Assembly (NCBI GenBank): GCA_029432795.1
Contig: JARNMJ010000031.1
Location: forward strand, 1 to 50,807
Length of the DNA stretch: 50,807 nt
Direction: 5' to 3'
DNA from: Pontiellaceae bacterium B12219
GTDB lineage: Bacteria > Verrucomicrobiota > Kiritimatiellia > Kiritimatiellales > Pontiellaceae
In this document: one piece after another, positions 43,854-50,807 of the stretch
Position numbering within the stretch: position 1 is the first letter of the stretch
Layout of the letters: the number at the start of each line of letters is the position of its first letter
Made by a program: the position numbers and the translations under genes
The notes under the pieces: generated by a model
Databases searched by the model: none
What the model saw: only the letters and a program-made list of their open reading frames with translations
Told to the model about the DNA's origin: nothing

Positions 43854-43868
43854 TAGACCGGTCGTCTA
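43854..43868. promoter_or_regulatory. TetR-type operator, copy 2
   Basis: The same 15-bp TAGACCGGTCGTCTA lies 14 bp upstream of the TetR gene start, probably within its promoter, giving autorepression. Confidence 0.85.
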
Positions 43869-43891
43869 TGTATGCAAGAAAAAATGCAGCA

Positions 43892-44009
43892 TGGAGGGCT
43901 GCCGTCCCCGGCGGCCACCGAATGAACGGGACAGACAGCGAGGACGCTATCCCTCCAGCTTCCAACCTCTGGAATGCCTGCTTCCAAATTGGAGGATCGT
44001 GGACCTCCA
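43892..44009. repeat. REP-like nested inverted repeats
   Basis: TGGAGGGCTGCCGTCC (43892-43907) and an inverted relative (43942-43957) match at 13 of 16 positions. A second pair, TGGAGG/CCTCCA (43990-43995 and 44004-44009), follows, and one dispersed palindrome (43960-43974) lies between. An outer CCTCCA...TGGAGG pair encloses the palindrome. It fills most of the 323-bp gap between the TetR gene and the cyclotransferase gene. Confidence 0.7.
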
Positions 44010-44163
44010 TGACTTTTCGGAGGAATCGTACTTTCCGAAGTGGCAGCATTTTTCGTGCGGCTGTAGATATACACAGAGCCTCGAAACACCTCAGCTCCGT
44101 TTCATCTTGAACCCTTCTGCTCGTACAGGCACTTTTGGTTGGTGTGTACTGAACAGGATTGCG

Positions 44164-44961
44164 ATGAAGAAATGGTTTTCCAAAAAATTTCAAACGGTTG
44201 CGTTGGTACTCCTGATCTGCGGAATGCCGGCCGCCCGGGTTCTTGCTGCGGAGGCAACCTATACAATTCTTGAAACGGCCGATCATGATCCGACCCTTTT
44301 CACGCAGGGTTTCGTGGTTGATGAGGATGAGCTGATTGAAAGTTCAGGGCTTTACGGGCAATCCCGAATCGTGCGCTACAAAACCGCAACGGGCCAACTT
44401 ATGCAAAGCAAGGCCCTGCCCTCTTCTGTTTTTGCCGAAGGCCTCCATAAATTAAACGACTCGGTCTACCTGCTGACCTGGCGGGAAAATTTCGCTTATC
44501 GACTGGACGCCGCAGACTTCAGCATGCAGCAGCGCTTTGTGCTCGAAACCGAAGGCTGGGGGCTGACGCACGACGGTAAGCATTTCATTCAGAGCGACGG
44601 TTCCAATGTGCTGTATTTCCGCAACAGCTCCACATTCAAAGTGGAGAAACAGCTTCCTGTTTACAATGGAATGCGCCGGCAAAAAAACCTGAACGAATTG
44701 GAATATGCCTGGGGCCTGATCTGGGCGAATGTTTACATGACCCCCGCCATCGTGGCCATTTCGCCGGACAACGGATGCGTTGTCTTTTCGCTGGACCTGT
44801 CCCGTATTGCCGCCCGCCACAGGGATGGAAATCCCGGCCATGTACTCAACGGAATTGCATACGATCCGAGGCGCGACGCCTTCTGGGTAACCGGAAAATG
44901 CTGGAACAAGCGCTACCTGATCCAGATCACTCCTCCGAAAATCGCAACACCGAAGGACTAA
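44164..44961 (+). CDS. glutaminyl-peptide cyclotransferase
   Basis: Converts N-terminal glutamine to pyroglutamate on exported proteins. From the Met at 44164 the protein has 265 residues with a signal peptide (KKFQTVALVLLICGMPAARV). It is the plant/bacterial beta-propeller type, not the zinc type: DPTLFTQGFVVDEDELIESS, SSGLYGQSR, LNELEYAWGLIWAN and HVLNGIAYDP are its usual blocks. The frame stays open up to 43891 but that part covers the REP-like hairpins and has no matching sequence, so the later start is preferred. Confidence 0.88.
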   Translation: MKKWFSKKFQTVALVLLICGMPAARVLAAEATYTILETADHDPTLFTQGFVVDEDELIESSGLYGQSRIVRYKTATGQLMQSKALPSSVFAEGLHKLNDSVYLLTWRENFAYRLDAADFSMQQRFVLETEGWGLTHDGKHFIQSDGSNVLYFRNSSTFKVEKQLPVYNGMRRQKNLNELEYAWGLIWANVYMTPAIVAISPDNGCVVFSLDLSRIAARHRDGNPGHVLNGIAYDPRRDAFWVTGKCWNKRYLIQITPPKIATPKD

Positions 44962-45213
44962 TTTTCACTGCGCTGTTCCACACAGCGAAACGTGTAAACC
45001 CGGTATAAACCTCCAGTCCTGCGAAAAGCATACGGGCTCCGTCCTTTCAGCACCTGCCTGTCGTACCGAGCTTTATCGAGGCGAATGCTCCTCCTCGATC
45101 CTCCCGTAATCATGACATTTTTTTCGCACTCATGTTCCGCTCATGTTCGGTTTGCTTCTATCGCGGCATCGAAGGGGAAGAACCAAAGCCGAAACGGCGA
45201 AATGGAGAAAAAA

Positions 45214-45954
45214 ATGAAAACACAAACAGGTACAATCCTCGCGGCACTGACCCTTGCCATATTCAGCATTTCTGCAAACGCGGAAACTCGCGTCTGGACA
45301 GACGCCAAAGGAAAAACCATCGAAGCGGAACTGGTACAGGTATTAAACAACCAGGTGGAGCTTCAGCTCACGAACGGACATAAAATCAAAGTCTCGCTCG
45401 ACACACTTTGCGCAGAGGACCGCCACCTCGCCATGCTCAGTCAGCCTCCCACCCTTGAATTAAACGTTTCAGCAACCACCGAACTCTCGACCTCCAGTCT
45501 GTTTCAAATAGGTCGTAGTAAACGAATCGAGGTCGACATGGAAAAAACCGTAGTGAAGGTCAACGTAATGAAACTGAGTAGCGCAGTCTATGAAGAGCCT
45601 TTAAAAGCGGTCCTTTTCATAATGGGCCGGCACGATGCTGAGCCGAACGTGGTACTGGATAAGGTTACGACGACATTTGTCTATACCGATACCGATAAAG
45701 AATTCAAGTTTGTAACGGATGCATACAAATCGGAAAATCGCGAAGGAGAGATCAGCGGAAAAGACTACAAAGGCTGGCTCATGGCGGTGTTCGATTCGAA
45801 CGGCGAAGTTGTTGCAATGAAAAGCAGCGAGCCGAAATATAGCGAAAACGCCTTAGCCCTGCTGGAAGCAGAAAGAGGTGAGGTACTAACCGCCGAATAT
45901 AAAACAGCGGATCCGAACCCCGAGTCTATGCTGGCGAAAGGTATCGGACTTTAA
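45214..45954 (+). CDS. exported SHD1-like domain protein
   Basis: 246 residues from the ATG at 45214, which has GGAG 6 bp before it; a frame open to 45085 has no support. A signal peptide (TILAALTLAIFSISANA) leads to an SHD1-like domain (about 20-65: RVWTDAKGKTIEAELVQVL, LCAEDRHLAML), common in Verrucomicrobia and Planctomycetes. The C-terminal part, with VNVMKLSSAVYEEPLKAVLF, is unassigned. The role is unknown. It is a single-gene unit ended by a candidate terminator at 46066. Confidence 0.8.
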   Translation: MKTQTGTILAALTLAIFSISANAETRVWTDAKGKTIEAELVQVLNNQVELQLTNGHKIKVSLDTLCAEDRHLAMLSQPPTLELNVSATTELSTSSLFQIGRSKRIEVDMEKTVVKVNVMKLSSAVYEEPLKAVLFIMGRHDAEPNVVLDKVTTTFVYTDTDKEFKFVTDAYKSENREGEISGKDYKGWLMAVFDSNGEVVAMKSSEPKYSENALALLEAERGEVLTAEYKTADPNPESMLAKGIGL

Positions 45955-46065
45955 AAAGAAAAAGTACAGACGGAAAAATCGAGCCGGTTTGAGGATTTAA
46001 GTTTCGTCCCCCAAATCAGCACACCTTTAAATTTACAGAAACGATTTCCTCATCCCCCGGAAGTG

Positions 46066-46085
46066 GGCCGCACAAATGTGCGGCC
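46066..46085 (+). terminator. candidate terminator after the SHD1 gene
   Basis: A perfect 8-bp stem GGCCGCAC/GTGCGGCC with a 4-nt loop AAAT lies about 110 bp after the stop. The following TGCTTCATTT is only weakly U-rich, so termination efficiency is uncertain. Confidence 0.5.
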
Positions 46086-46222
46086 TGCTTCATTTCGTCC
46101 AACGTGCAGGACGCGAGCGGCTGAAAGGTTTCATTTTTCATGTGCGGGATGGACAAATGGAAGTGAATGACTAGTGTAGGGCGTTTAGATCGACCAGAGC
46201 CAACTTAACAAGAATATTAATA

Positions 46223-47005
46223 ATGAACAAAACACTTCCAATCGCACTTATACTTTCCGTTACAGCCAGCGCGGTATCCTATGCAGATGTTGTCCTTTTC
46301 GAGGATGATTTTTCCGCATCAACCATTACTGATAACAAACGAATTTCCCGGAATGATGCTGGGTATGGATGGCAGAAAAATACAAATTCCCTGTGGACTG
46401 CGTCCGAAGGAAATCTTGCCAATGCGGGCACGACTGCCGAGGTGCCATCAGAGGGGGCCGTTGGGCAGGTGATTTCCGTAACCACAACGGATACAAGCCT
46501 GACCAAAATCCAGGTTTCTTTTGATTATGCAGTCGGTACGGGATCGACACTTTATTTCCATCTTCACGGCTATACGGAAAACGGAGCGCCTGCGGCAAAC
46601 GAACCACTCGCAAATACCGGAGCACAAAACGGCCGCATTCAAAATCAGGCGGAAGACCAGTACGCTGATATCAGCCTCCTGGACGGCAGTGACCCAGCAT
46701 TTGAGCCCTCTGGTTACAGCTTATTTGCGGCCGGCACATCCGGAAACTACGCGCAGACATTCGATCTCACCGAATATTCCTGGTCTGACGATGAACTGCC
46801 CGGGGTTTCAGGAAGCATTGGAAGTGTTGTTGACTTCGACCTCATTCTGGCGGCTTTCGCTTCGAATATGACGGAAACGGATGGATCGGGAGCAATCTCA
46901 ATCGATAATTTTAAAGTCACGGCCATTCCGGAACCGGCGGTCCTTGGATTAGTTGTACTGTTCGGAAGCGGTTTACTCTTTGTTCGACGCTTCTTTGATA
47001 AATAA
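46223..47005 (+). CDS. PEP-CTERM sorting-domain protein
   Basis: 260 residues with a signal peptide (LPIALILSVTASAVSYA) and a Gly/Ser/Thr-rich beta domain (FDYAVGTGSTLYFHLHGY). The C-terminus is a clear PEP-CTERM signal: PEP near residue 237, a hydrophobic stretch (LGLVVLFGSGLLFV) and basic Arg-Arg. Exosortases in EPS-forming bacteria cut such tails and place the protein on the surface. No exosortase gene is in this window. The mature domain resembles a carbohydrate-binding or LamG-like sandwich only loosely. Confidence 0.85.
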   Translation: MNKTLPIALILSVTASAVSYADVVLFEDDFSASTITDNKRISRNDAGYGWQKNTNSLWTASEGNLANAGTTAEVPSEGAVGQVISVTTTDTSLTKIQVSFDYAVGTGSTLYFHLHGYTENGAPAANEPLANTGAQNGRIQNQAEDQYADISLLDGSDPAFEPSGYSLFAAGTSGNYAQTFDLTEYSWSDDELPGVSGSIGSVVDFDLILAAFASNMTETDGSGAISIDNFKVTAIPEPAVLGLVVLFGSGLLFVRRFFDK

Positions 47006-47469
47006 CCTGTCCCAATTCTCTCAAGGACCCGTTTTAAGACAGGGCAGATTCGATAAACCGGCCCGGTAAACCCTCCACTCTTTGGAACGGTCCCAGGTTC
47101 GGGAGCAGGCGAGACGCTTGCGCTAGTTTTCTGAAAAGCCGTCTGTTTACGGTTCTACGCAGATTTTGTGGCGAAGCGGGTGATTTAAAGAGCCCTTGCC
47201 TTCCTCTCAGGAAATTTATTTGCAACGGATGGATAGAATGCAACGGATCGCGACGGGGCTTAATATAAACGTCTATGCGTACTTGCAGGGTTGCACTTGT
47301 CCCCCTCATTATGGGGCTAATTTTAGACCGAAAAAAGAAAACCTGTGAATGGACGTTCCACCAAATATCATCCGTTGCTTTCTATCAATCCGTTGCCCCT
47401 TCCATAAAATTCTACGAAGAGCCTTTAATAGTAGGTCTTTATTGAGCGGCTTATGCTCAAGGAACACGA
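47006..47469. other. 464-bp gap, no gene supported
   Basis: The gap holds only weak features: a CCCC-TCATTA-TGGGG palindrome near 47303-47318 and a two-mismatch relative of the dispersed palindrome at 47073-47087. One open frame on the minus strand (47034-47309) has no family pattern, no good ribosome binding site and an unusual composition. Confidence 0.4.
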
Positions 47470-48216
47470 CTAATCGGTTTCGATGACGATGCCCTTAAAG
47501 ATCTTCAGCGCGGTTGTTACGTTGGAAAGGTCGGGATTGACGGCGCCGTCGCCCCCTGAAATATGCCCGTGCCCGATGAGCTCGGCCAAAACCACAGCGG
47601 CTTCCGGTTTCAGCTCGGCGCTATAAACCAACGACGGCTGGCCATTGGGATTTTTCAGATAGACCGGGTCGTCCGCAAAGGTGGTTTTATTGAAGTAGTC
47701 ATTATCGTCAAAGGACTTGTTCACCTCGATCATGATTTTCGGGTTGCCCGTTGCAGGATATTTCGAAACCAGCGAGAAACTGGTCAGCGGTGTGGCGGCG
47801 GACAGCCCATCGACAACCGCCGAGCCGGCATCCGGCATGTACAGGCCGTCGGCCGATTTCACGCCACGTGCATGACTCCAGACCGGGAGCGCCCCGGGAC
47901 GGCGGTTTTTTCCACCGCTGTAATTTCCGGTGGCCGATTTTCCGGAGACATATAAGGTTTCCAGATAGTTCCCGGCCGCATCTTCCAGCCAGACCGCAAC
48001 CTGCGGAATGGACACCACCAGCTTGCCATCCGGCAGCGTTCGTTTCGTCATGTATTCCGTTCCGGCAATAAAGTCGATCTGAATGGATCGACCGGACGTT
48101 TCCGATTTTGTGGTGATGATATATTCCGTCTTTTTCCGGATTTCATCCTGCTTCCGCAGTGTTTTCCCGAAACCGACAATCTGTTTGAAGGGAAAGAAGG
48201 AATAGGAAATCCCCAC
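47470..48216 (-). CDS. DUF4405 protein, downstream half (split by amber codon)
   Basis: 248 residues from a GTG at 48216. The frame is open further up to an in-frame TAG at 48268-48270, adding 17 codons that encode the start of a membrane helix (FIAPVLLGIVALFIVGISY). The region after the helix (FFPFKQIVGFGKTLRKQDE) matches the part of DUF4405 proteins after their last helix, where IPPFSS is usual. The exported domain that follows has IPQVAVWLEDAAGNYLETLY and RPGALPVWSH, close to DUF2271 in feel; such domains occur with flavin-linked electron transfer. Together with 48268-48468 it looks like one 332-codon gene cut by a nonsense codon. Confidence 0.65.
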   Translation of the reverse strand: MGISYSFFPFKQIVGFGKTLRKQDEIRKKTEYIITTKSETSGRSIQIDFIAGTEYMTKRTLPDGKLVVSIPQVAVWLEDAAGNYLETLYVSGKSATGNYSGGKNRRPGALPVWSHARGVKSADGLYMPDAGSAVVDGLSAATPLTSFSLVSKYPATGNPKIMIEVNKSFDDNDYFNKTTFADDPVYLKNPNGQPSLVYSAELKPEAAVVLAELIGHGHISGGDGAVNPDLSNVTTALKIFKGIVIETD

Positions 48217-48267
48217 AATAAAAAGGGCAACAATCCCCAGCAGAACCGGAGCAATGAAACGAGTCTT

Positions 48268-48468
48268 CTATTTGGTCAGATACGTTTTGAGCGGTTTGTA
48301 GTTATTGAAAATATGAAACAGAGCCAGTGTCAGAAACGACAAACTGAAAATGACATGGAATGCCGACAAGCGCTCATTATATTTCCAGATGTAGCTCATC
48401 ACGCCGGTCACGGCCATTCCGATAAACATGAACGCAATAAACAGCGATACGAAAGCTCTTGATTTCAT
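48268..48468 (-). CDS. DUF4405 protein, upstream half (split by amber codon)
   Basis: 66 residues with two membrane helices (AFVSLFIAFMFIGMAVTGVM and HVIFSLSFLTLALFHIF) and then NYKPLKTYLTK before TAG. HxxxN-type loop His residues are typical heme or quinone sites in DUF4405. DUF4405 proteins continue with a further helix, and the frame after the TAG encodes just that, in register. It is either a pseudogene by point mutation, a sequencing error or a readthrough case. Confidence 0.7.
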   Translation of the reverse strand: MKSRAFVSLFIAFMFIGMAVTGVMSYIWKYNERLSAFHVIFSLSFLTLALFHIFNNYKPLKTYLTK

Positions 48469-48697
48469 ATAATTTTCTCCAACGTGATTTACAGGACTGT
48501 AACGACATTGTCCTGAGGCATGCGAGGCTTTTCAGACGCAGCACCGGTCGATCCGTTCGAAATTAAAACCATATTTCACTCAATTCACCGGATTCCAGTT
48601 CCTTGGTGCAGCTCAGGTAATAGTTCCGGTTGGGGGCGTTTTATTTCCACGCGCGCAAAACCGGGGCGGGCCCGGCTTAGCAAACGTGGTGAAGGGT

Positions 48698-49477
48698 TCA
48701 AATGCTGCGTATGAGACCGCCTTCGGCACGGATGCAGGATCCGTTGATGACAGAAGCGCGTGCGCTGCATAGGAACGTAACGATGTCCCCGATTTCTTTG
48801 GGGTCGATCAGGCGGCCGATCAGGGAAGTCGGGCGGTTCTCGAGCATGAATTTACGTTCAGCTTCAGCGGGTGACAGACCGGGGAAAACATCCTGGATAA
48901 ACTGTTCCACACTATCCGTGCGCGTGGGCCCGGGCAAAACGGAATTAACCGTCACCTCGCTGCCTTTGGTTAATTCAGCCAACGAACGTGAAATCCCTAA
49001 TTGCATCGTTTTGGTTGCACTGTAGTGGGCCATCTCCGGAGCCGGACTAACGCCCGATTCGCTGGAGATAAAAATAAGACGGCCACTTCCGCGCTTCAGC
49101 ATGCCCTGCAGAAAATGCCGGGCAAGGCGGACGCCGCTCATGATATTAATGTCAAAAAGTTTCTGCCATGCTTCATCGGACTCGTCAAAGAAACCAACCG
49201 CTTCGTAGATGCCCAGATTATTGACGAGAATATCGACGTCCTTCAGCTGAGTGATCGTTTCGTTGCAGCCTTCGACGGTTCCATTGTCGGCAACAAGAGG
49301 GATTAGCTCGGCCCCCGGAATGGCGATCTGCTCGATGGCTTCGTCCACTCGTTTCTTTGTTCGGCCGTTAATGACCACCCGCGCCCCTTCTGCAGCCAGC
49401 GAGCGGGCGATTTCCAATCCTATGCCGCTTGACGAGGCGGTTACCAGCGCGGTTTTCCCTTCTAATTCAAGGTTCAT
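48698..49477 (-). CDS. SDR-family oxidoreductase
   Basis: 259 residues. The Rossmann loop TASSSGIGLEIARSL (about 13-27) is followed by NNLGIYEA near 88 and the catalytic Ser-Tyr-Lys: ISSESG, HYSATKTMQLGISRSLAEL (with Tyr-x3-Lys). The C-terminal RPTSLIGRLIDPKEIGDIVT is typical of 3-oxoacyl-ACP reductase-like SDRs. The substrate is unknown. It diverges from a LysR regulator over a 196-bp gap, a classic regulator-target pair. Confidence 0.92.
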   Translation of the reverse strand: MNLELEGKTALVTASSSGIGLEIARSLAAEGARVVINGRTKKRVDEAIEQIAIPGAELIPLVADNGTVEGCNETITQLKDVDILVNNLGIYEAVGFFDESDEAWQKLFDINIMSGVRLARHFLQGMLKRGSGRLIFISSESGVSPAPEMAHYSATKTMQLGISRSLAELTKGSEVTVNSVLPGPTRTDSVEQFIQDVFPGLSPAEAERKFMLENRPTSLIGRLIDPKEIGDIVTFLCSARASVINGSCIRAEGGLIRSI

Positions 49478-49523
49478 AATGTATCTCCGTTTTATGTTAT
49501 TTTTTGATCGGGTTTAAGGCCAA

Positions 49524-49547
49524 GGGCGGGTCTCAGGATTCCCGCCC
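49524..49547. repeat. REP-like GC-rich hairpin
   Basis: GGGCGGG (49524-49530) and CCCGCCC (49541-49547) form a perfect 7-bp stem with a 10-nt loop ending GGATT. It shares the GGGCGGG...TCCCGCC core with the hairpin at 50578-50613. It lies in the SDR-LysR intergenic region, near the SDR start. Confidence 0.6.
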
Positions 49548-49673
49548 GACGTCATGGTTCATGCCTATCCCCCGCGTTCATTCGTTTCGATGAGCGCAAG
49601 GTATATCGGCCGGACGGATAACACAAATAATAGTAATTTGACCTATTCATTATAAAACTGATAGATAGGGCGC

Positions 49674-50651
49674 ATGATAAATCTCGAATGGATCCGCACC
49701 TTTAAAGCCATCTATGAAAAAGGCAGCATGACCGCGGCGGCCGAGGTGCTGTTTACCTCACAGCCCGGGGTCAGCCTGCACCTGAAATCGCTGGAAAACT
49801 ATATCGGCTATCAATTGTTCGAGCGCTTGCCCCGCAAACTGGTGCCGACCGAGCGCGGAAAAATGCTCTACAATGCCGTGATCGATCCGTTGTCCCGGCT
49901 GGAGGAGATCGAGCGAAACGTGCAGCGCAGCGGGAAGACTGATGTTCCGAGCATTACGCTGGGCATGTGTTTTGAAACCTTTCAGCTTTGCCTGGAACCC
50001 TCGGTGCCGGAGCTGCCGTTCAACCTGATTCTTGAATTCGGCGACTACCACGAACTGCTCGGCAAGCTGGACAACAACGTGGTCGATCTGGTGGTGACTC
50101 CGCGCAAAGAGGCGATCACAGAGATTGAATACCGCGCATTCTCACAGGAGCACATTCTGATTGTGGCCGGCTCCGCCACCGACATCCGCGGATTCAACCG
50201 GGTTGTAAAAGCGCAGAAAAAAACGGACCTGCTCGACTGGCTGATCGCGAAACGGTGGTATGGGATCGCGGGGGACAATGAACATCTCCATCGTTTTTGG
50301 ATGCAGAACTTTGACCGCCATCCGGATTTCCGACCCAACTATATCGTGCCGAATATCCAGTCCATCCTCCGCTGTCTGGCTTCCGGCGACGGCCTGGCGG
50401 TCGTCCCCGACTTTCTGGCCCTGCCCTACATCGAACGGGGGGAAATCAAGATGCTCTGGGCCGGCTCCCGTCCGCTCACAAACACGCTCTATTTTGCCCG
50501 CCGGAAGCGGTCTCTGCATACGGAAGCGCTCGACCGGATTGAAGAAATAATCAGCGCCCGCATGCCGGCACGTTGTAGGGCGGGAACGGTTGAGCTTGCG
50601 AATCCTTCCCGCCGAACCCCGCACCGCCGAACCGATCCGCCGGGCGGCTGA
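49674..50651 (+). CDS. LysR-family transcriptional regulator
   Basis: 325 residues. The N-terminal winged helix-turn-helix (about 4-62) has TFKAIYEKGSMTAAAEVLFT and SLHLKSLENYIGYQLFERLP. The effector domain follows, with LDNNVVDLVVTPRKEAI and ASGDGLAVVPDFLALPYI. It diverges from the SDR gene and probably controls it; an imperfect repeat CCTAT...ATAGG lies at about 49642-49670, next to its own start. The last ~25 residues, Arg/Pro-rich, are encoded by a REP element (50578-50651), so the ancestral end was probably near residue 300. Confidence 0.92.
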   Translation: MINLEWIRTFKAIYEKGSMTAAAEVLFTSQPGVSLHLKSLENYIGYQLFERLPRKLVPTERGKMLYNAVIDPLSRLEEIERNVQRSGKTDVPSITLGMCFETFQLCLEPSVPELPFNLILEFGDYHELLGKLDNNVVDLVVTPRKEAITEIEYRAFSQEHILIVAGSATDIRGFNRVVKAQKKTDLLDWLIAKRWYGIAGDNEHLHRFWMQNFDRHPDFRPNYIVPNIQSILRCLASGDGLAVVPDFLALPYIERGEIKMLWAGSRPLTNTLYFARRKRSLHTEALDRIEEIISARMPARCRAGTVELANPSRRTPHRRTDPPGG

Positions 50652-50680
50652 AAGGTCTCGTTCCTCAACCGTTCCCGCCC
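50578..50680. repeat. REP element beside a RAYT-like gene
   Basis: GGGCGGGAACGGTTGAG (50578-50594) and its exact inverse CTCAACCGTTCCCGCCC (50664-50680) are the outer arms. Nested inside is GGCGGGAA (50579-50586) with TTCCCGCC (50606-50613). GCGGCTGAAAGGTCTCGTT (50644-50662) recurs with two changes at 46117-46135. The element overlaps the LysR 3' end. Confidence 0.8.
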
Positions 50681-50724
50681 GACAAAAATTGTTGATCCAT
50701 CTTCCTGTCCAATATGCTCTTCGC

Positions 50725-50807
50725 ATGTCTGAACAACTTCCAGACCGCAACCATCTGAAACGCATTCCTGTATGGATTCCATCCGACCAACGGGTGATTT
50801 ATTTCGT
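50725..50807 (+). CDS. start of a REP-associated tyrosine transposase-like gene (partial)
   Basis: The window ends within this gene. The first 27 codons read MSEQLPDRNHLKRIPVWIPS and then an Asp-Gln-Arg run up to IYFV. Known RAYT (Y1-type) transposases of this kind begin with a short polar leader and then a PVW...YFVT strand before the HUH motif, which lies past the window's edge. The REP hairpin 45 bp upstream supports the call, since RAYTs move and are flanked by REP sequences. Confidence 0.55.
   Translation, partial: MSEQLPDRNHLKRIPVWIPSDQRVIYF

Noticed and set aside
43891-44163. N-terminal extension of the cyclotransferase
   Set aside because: It would translate the REP-like hairpins, and the ATG at 44164 begins a normal signal peptide.
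45075-45099. Terminator after the cyclotransferase gene
   Set aside because: ATCGAGG/CCTCGAT forms a 7-bp stem with an 11-nt loop, but no U-tract follows on the plus strand and it is over 100 bp from the stop codon.
47034-47309. 91-codon open frame on the minus strand
   Set aside because: Arg/Pro-rich, no ribosome binding site and no recognisable domain; treated as chance.
48268-48270. Recoded TAG (pyrrolysine-type readthrough)
   Set aside because: Several other genes in the window end normally in TAG, and no pyl gene or recoding hairpin is seen. A nonsense mutation is simpler.

Overview
The window looks like chromosomal DNA from a Gram-negative, outer-membrane bacterium of the Verrucomicrobiota/Kiritimatiellota group. 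This placement is an inference from gene content: two TonB-type energy systems with ExbB/ExbD, a TonB-dependent receptor, SHD1-like and TPR envelope proteins, a PEP-CTERM protein, a long-form PurF and a Bacteroidetes-type GreA-like protein. No rRNA or other phylogenetic marker is present to settle it. Genes are dense, operons are long, and most run on the minus strand.

Layout. 1-2.2 kb: tRNA-Leu(CAA), manC and trpA. 2.3-8.7 kb: a minus-strand envelope operon of a 1024-residue TPR protein, a TPR-like protein with a basic Ala-rich tail, one ExbB and three ExbD proteins, the last ExbD lying behind an intrinsic terminator. 9.1-10.7 kb: a spermidine-synthase-like methyltransferase and an RluA-family pseudouridine synthase. 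10.7-13.9 kb: two inner-membrane-anchored proteins, one PA14/SHD1-like and one VWA-like, which may belong with the first ExbBD system. An array of twelve 7-bp repeats separates them from purF. 16-25 kb: a zinc peptidase, a GT4 glycosyltransferase with a flippase-like partner, a DUF2334 deacetylase, a GNAT, a DUF3108 protein and a PHP-glycosyltransferase fusion. 25-27.3 kb: tcdA, then a GreA-like gene whose start is duplicated around an inserted MntA/HepT toxin-antitoxin pair. 29-40.9 kb: a nine-gene TonB2/TtpC-type operon (beta-helix protein, TPR protein, TonB-dependent receptor, DUF3450, TtpC-like protein, ExbB, ExbD, TonB, TPR). 41.3-43.9 kb: a TetR regulon with two identical operators. 44-50.8 kb: a glutaminyl cyclase, SHD1 and PEP-CTERM proteins, a DUF4405 gene split by one amber codon, a divergent SDR/LysR pair, and a REP hairpin next to the start of a likely RAYT transposase.

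The most striking signal is not a gene. A 15-bp near-palindrome, TTCCRRNNNYTGGAA, occurs about 35 times (20 exact, 15 with one mismatch) in genes and between them, on average every 1.5 kb. It is far more frequent than chance and I do not recognise it. The second is the 43-bp direct repeat around the MntA/HepT pair, which records how the pair entered and how the host gene was repaired with a new start codon. Two further repeat classes are visible: a hairpin family resembling AACCACAGAAAACAC (three copies, one translated into a protein N-terminus) and G/C-rich REP-like hairpins.
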